From Chitinophagaceae bacterium (lineage in GTDB: Bacteria > Bacteroidota > Bacteroidia > Chitinophagales > Chitinophagaceae), in assembly GCA_027486835.1 (NCBI GenBank), contig JAIXOJ010000007.1:1-64000 (forward strand): a stretch of DNA of 64,000 nucleotides, read 5' to 3'. Positions 60,995 through 64,000 of this stretch are shown one piece after another (position 1 is the stretch's first letter; the number at the start of each line of letters is the position of its first letter). Position numbers and translations under genes: made by a program. Under the pieces are notes generated by a model. The model was not told the DNA's origin. It saw nothing but the letters and a program-made list of their open reading frames with translations, and did not search any database.

Positions 60995-63679
60995 ATGAAC
61001 AAAATTTACTCTTCCAGAGTTGCCGGATTCTTGGCCGGTAAAATTTCAGGTAAAGCTTTGGCAAAGAAGCTTGGTCTTTTTGTAGTTGCAAGTGTATTAT
61101 TTGGTGGGGCGGTTTCTAGCCAAACTAACTATTACTTGAGAACCGATTCACTTAATCCTACAACAGGCGCATTGGTAAGACCAAATGTTACGAACGTAAG
61201 GGCTTGGACAACAGATCCATTGGGAAAAAGTGGTTCCCCTATCCCAAAAAATTTCACCGCCGATAACCAAATTTTCCACGTTCAGACAAATGGTTATACC
61301 AACAATAATAATTTAACCATCACAGGTGTTGGTTCAAAGTTGGTAGTTGGTAACCCTGACTCTACTATCTTATTTACTAGCGGTGGTAATTCTAACTTAA
61401 CTGCTACAGTTGATGTGCTAGATAAAGCTACATTGAATTTGCAATTGGCAAAAACAAGTGGTATCACTTTTGGCAATTTAGCTACCGGTAGTACGGTACG
61501 TTTTTCTGGCAATAACGTAGGTACTTCTCAAATGGTAATTGCAGCTAACTACTACAACCTTAGCTTACAAACAGGCGGTAATGCTTACTTACCAGTAACC
61601 TTACCTGCTGCAACTATTGGTGTTGCTGGTACTTTAACAACTAGGGTAAGTAATATTTTGGGTTCTACCATCAATTTTAATGGTACAGGTGGACAAGTAA
61701 TCCCCGCAGGTACTTATTATAACCTGTTAGTTTCTGGAAATAAAACCATTGCTGACACGGTAAAAGGTACTATCAATATCGTTAATACTTTCACTTGGGC
61801 TGCAACTGGTACTCAACCTGCGCCTTTTGTAAGTACCATTAACTATGTAGGAAAAACTCCACAGTCAATTAATAATGGTGCTTTTTGGAATCTAGGTTTC
61901 ACCAATGGACGTGCTTACAATATTGGGGCTTTCAGCAACGCTAACAAAACCATTACCCTTTATACCAAAGATGATTTATCAGTAGGTGATAAAGTAAGTC
62001 CTTCTCCTTTAAACAATCCAATTGTATTAGATACCAATACGGTTATTACTTCTATTACTAATGATACCATTATTGGCTTAAGTAGCGCACCTGTATTCAG
62101 AGTATTTGTAAATAAACCAGGACATGCTACTGGCGCTAGCCCAGATACTATTTATGTAACTGAATTTAGTGCAATTGATAAATCTATCACACTTGCTGCC
62201 GGTTCATCAGTTGCTGTTGGTGATACGCTAAACGCACAGTTTATCCCTACAAGAACTTTAGTAACTGCTGTTGCAGGTAGTGTAGCTACTTTATCAGTTG
62301 CTTTAGTAAATATTTATAATCTTGGTGTAGCTTTCTTTGGTTCTCCAAATGGTAAACCAACTGACAAAACAATTACTGGTACTGTTGCCATCCTTGGTGC
62401 TTTCAACGCTGGTACTGGTGTGGTAAACACTACTGGATCTAGTATCTATTATAGTGGTATAAGACAAAATGTTGCTGGCATTACTTATGATAACTTGATT
62501 ATTAATCAGGATCAAGGTACTACTGCTAACTTGAGTGCTTCTGCTTTAGTAAAAGGAAATTTTGCTTTACAAAGTGGTAAACTAAATACTGCCAATAATA
62601 GATTATTAACCTTGGATTTTAGTGCTAATTTCTTACCACCTAGCAATGATACCTTTATAGTAACTGGACCTTTAGCTAAAAACTTTAATTCTACCAATTC
62701 ATTTAACTATTACATAGGTGCAATTAAAAACAATATTGCCTATGCTAGAACTGCAAGTGTAAAACCAACTACTGCTGATGCAAAAACCATCGCCATTTCT
62801 TGGGCATTTGCTAAAACACCTAACCCTGCAAACTTTGATTCAGTTAATTTATTGGAAATAGATACTGCTTCATACTTCACTACAGCAGTTAGAAATTATG
62901 CAACTGGTGCTGATACAAGTGCATTATTTACATTCCAATATCGCTTTGATTCTGTAATTACTGCAAATAATTTAGGATTAGCTCATTACGTAGCTAATAA
63001 ATATAGTATTAGAGGTACTAAGGCAATAGCTGGTTCTGGTCCTACTGTAACCTTTGGTACCATCACAACCGATGCGCCTGTTTCTACTTATGGCCGTTAT
63101 GTATTTGCTTTTGCTAAACCAGGTGTTTTACCAGTTAAGTATAGCAGTGTTGCTGCAAAAGTGTTAGAAAACAAAACAGTAACTGTATCTTGGAATGTTG
63201 CTACAGAAGATAACGTAGCTAAATACATTGTGGAAAGTGCAGCTTCATTAGCCTCTGAGTTTAAGGCTAAAGGTTCAGTAGAGGTTTCTGGTACAAAATC
63301 TTATTCTTTTGTGGATGTTGCTCCTGTAGATGGTATTAACTATTACAGAATTAAAGCTTTAGACAGAGACGGTAAAGTTTCTTATAGCACTGTGGTTTCT
63401 GTTAATATCAACAAAACTAAAACTGAGTTATTGAGTGTTTATCCAAACCCAGTAGTTGGTAAGAAACTAAACATTGCTATCAACAGCAACAGCTTAGTAG
63501 CTTATACCCTTCAAGTAACCAATGCTTTGGGTAAAACAATTGTAGCTAAAACTATCAGCCACACTGGCGGTTCTGCTGCTTACAGTTTGGAACTTCCTGC
63601 AAGTGCTACAGCAGGTACCTACTTTGTAAAATTGTCTAACGGCAACGAACAAGTAGTGAAAACTATAACTGTGAAATAA
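60995..63679 (+). CDS. Large secreted T9SS-sorted protein
   Basis: 894 residues. The N-terminal signal region (AKKLGLFVVASVLFGGAVSSQ) is preceded by a basic stretch. The body has many glycine/threonine/asparagine-rich strand repeats, like an extended adhesin or hemagglutinin. The last 80 residues (LLSVYPNPVVGKKLNI...) are the T9SS type-A sorting domain. Codon use is strongly biased toward a few codons, hinting at high expression. Surface protein of unknown function. Confidence 0.85.
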   Translation: MNKIYSSRVAGFLAGKISGKALAKKLGLFVVASVLFGGAVSSQTNYYLRTDSLNPTTGALVRPNVTNVRAWTTDPLGKSGSPIPKNFTADNQIFHVQTNGYTNNNNLTITGVGSKLVVGNPDSTILFTSGGNSNLTATVDVLDKATLNLQLAKTSGITFGNLATGSTVRFSGNNVGTSQMVIAANYYNLSLQTGGNAYLPVTLPAATIGVAGTLTTRVSNILGSTINFNGTGGQVIPAGTYYNLLVSGNKTIADTVKGTINIVNTFTWAATGTQPAPFVSTINYVGKTPQSINNGAFWNLGFTNGRAYNIGAFSNANKTITLYTKDDLSVGDKVSPSPLNNPIVLDTNTVITSITNDTIIGLSSAPVFRVFVNKPGHATGASPDTIYVTEFSAIDKSITLAAGSSVAVGDTLNAQFIPTRTLVTAVAGSVATLSVALVNIYNLGVAFFGSPNGKPTDKTITGTVAILGAFNAGTGVVNTTGSSIYYSGIRQNVAGITYDNLIINQDQGTTANLSASALVKGNFALQSGKLNTANNRLLTLDFSANFLPPSNDTFIVTGPLAKNFNSTNSFNYYIGAIKNNIAYARTASVKPTTADAKTIAISWAFAKTPNPANFDSVNLLEIDTASYFTTAVRNYATGADTSALFTFQYRFDSVITANNLGLAHYVANKYSIRGTKAIAGSGPTVTFGTITTDAPVSTYGRYVFAFAKPGVLPVKYSSVAAKVLENKTVTVSWNVATEDNVAKYIVESAASLASEFKAKGSVEVSGTKSYSFVDVAPVDGINYYRIKALDRDGKVSYSTVVSVNINKTKTELLSVYPNPVVGKKLNIAINSNSLVAYTLQVTNALGKTIVAKTISHTGGSAAYSLELPASATAGTYFVKLSNGNEQVVKTITVK

Positions 63680-63709
63680 TATTTAGCATTTTCATTTTTT
63701 TGATTCCCT

Positions 63710-63744
63710 AAAAAGGCTGCATCGTTTTCGATGCAGCCTTTTTT
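63710..63744 (+). terminator. Terminator of the T9SS-sorted protein gene
   Basis: AAAAAGGCTGCATCG (63710-63724) pairs with CGATGCAGCCTTTTT (63729-63743). Confidence 0.92.
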
Positions 63745-63812
63745 ATTGGTATGCTATTACAAATGGTTTTATCATTGCGCTATATTTATTCAACTAAAAA
63801 AATAAAAGTATT

Positions 63813-64000
63813 ATGAAAAAGTTTTCCTGTTTTTTCTTATTTGCCACTCTTTTTTTGGCATTAACTATTGATTGTAACGCACAAGAGGGCGGAAAACCCA
63901 AAATTGTGGGTGGTGATAAAGATAAACACGGTTGTATTGCATCGGCGGGCTATACCTATTCCCAAATTAAAGCTACATGCATTAGATTGTTTGAGGAATC
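63813..64000 (+). CDS. Exported protein, truncated by the window edge
   Basis: The first 62 codons are visible. Signal peptide (KKFSCFFLFATLFLALTIDCNAQ), followed by GCIASAGYTYSQIKATCIR, a small cysteine-containing motif found in short secreted proteins. It continues past the window. Confidence 0.7.
   Translation, partial: MKKFSCFFLFATLFLALTIDCNAQEGGKPKIVGGDKDKHGCIASAGYTYSQIKATCIRLFEE

Overview
The window is chromosomal DNA of a Bacteroidota bacterium, most likely a Chitinophagaceae relative. The host genes encode proteins with C-terminal T9SS-type sorting domains, a TonB-dependent receptor with a carboxypeptidase-like plug-side domain, HemJ, a MauG-type cytochrome c peroxidase and a Ctc/L25 ribosomal protein. 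Several promoters match the Bacteroidota -7 box TAnnTTTG, and most starts lack a Shine-Dalgarno sequence.

About 44 kb (984-45411) is one integrated tailed-phage genome inserted into the 3' end of ssrA (tmRNA). A 16-bp direct repeat marks attL and attR. The tmRNA at the right junction is intact, and its predicted tag is (A)GNTTYAMAA. The likely original ssrA terminator now lies at the far left end, while the phage supplies a substitute hairpin next to ssrA. Five ACTCTAT boxes flank the cores and look like integrase arm sites.

Phage layout: 1.1-2.0 kb, divergent immunity region (coiled-coil HTH-like regulator against a small Cro-like protein) with repeated ACTGTA operators; 2.0-9.3 kb, replication and early genes (DnaG-like primase, large P-loop helicase/ATPase, small P-loop protein, ASCH-like protein); 9.3-9.65 kb, a non-coding array of 9-10-bp CCTACA/TGTAGG repeats in an A+ B+ A- B- arrangement, a candidate origin or partition site; 9.7-31.9 kb, late genes (exported fibre-like protein, two tail-tube-like paralogs, S49 protease with scaffold, capsid protein, tape measure, portal, adaptor, lysis cassette, distal tail); 32.0-32.9 kb, leftward pair including a degenerate RadC-like protein behind a structured leader; 33.2-36.8 kb, packaging operon with small and large terminase; 37.3-44.1 kb, accessory genes; 44.1-45.2 kb, integrase.

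The strongest candidates for something undescribed are the attenuator-like three-way-junction leader (32829-32921), the repeat array at 9.3-9.65 kb, and the tightly coupled accessory cassette of a small protein, an SF2 helicase, an IbrA-like PP-loop enzyme and an IbrB-like ParB protein (39912-43268). All functional statements come from motif recognition by eye; no database search was run.

Right of ssrA lies ordinary host DNA: radA, a TonB receptor, an MBL-fold hydrolase with a divergent HxlR regulator, a DUF433/PIN-like toxin-antitoxin pair, a 21-bp minisatellite, a MutS-family ATPase, L25, ElaA, a YHYH-domain protein, a di-haem peroxidase and a large T9SS-sorted protein.
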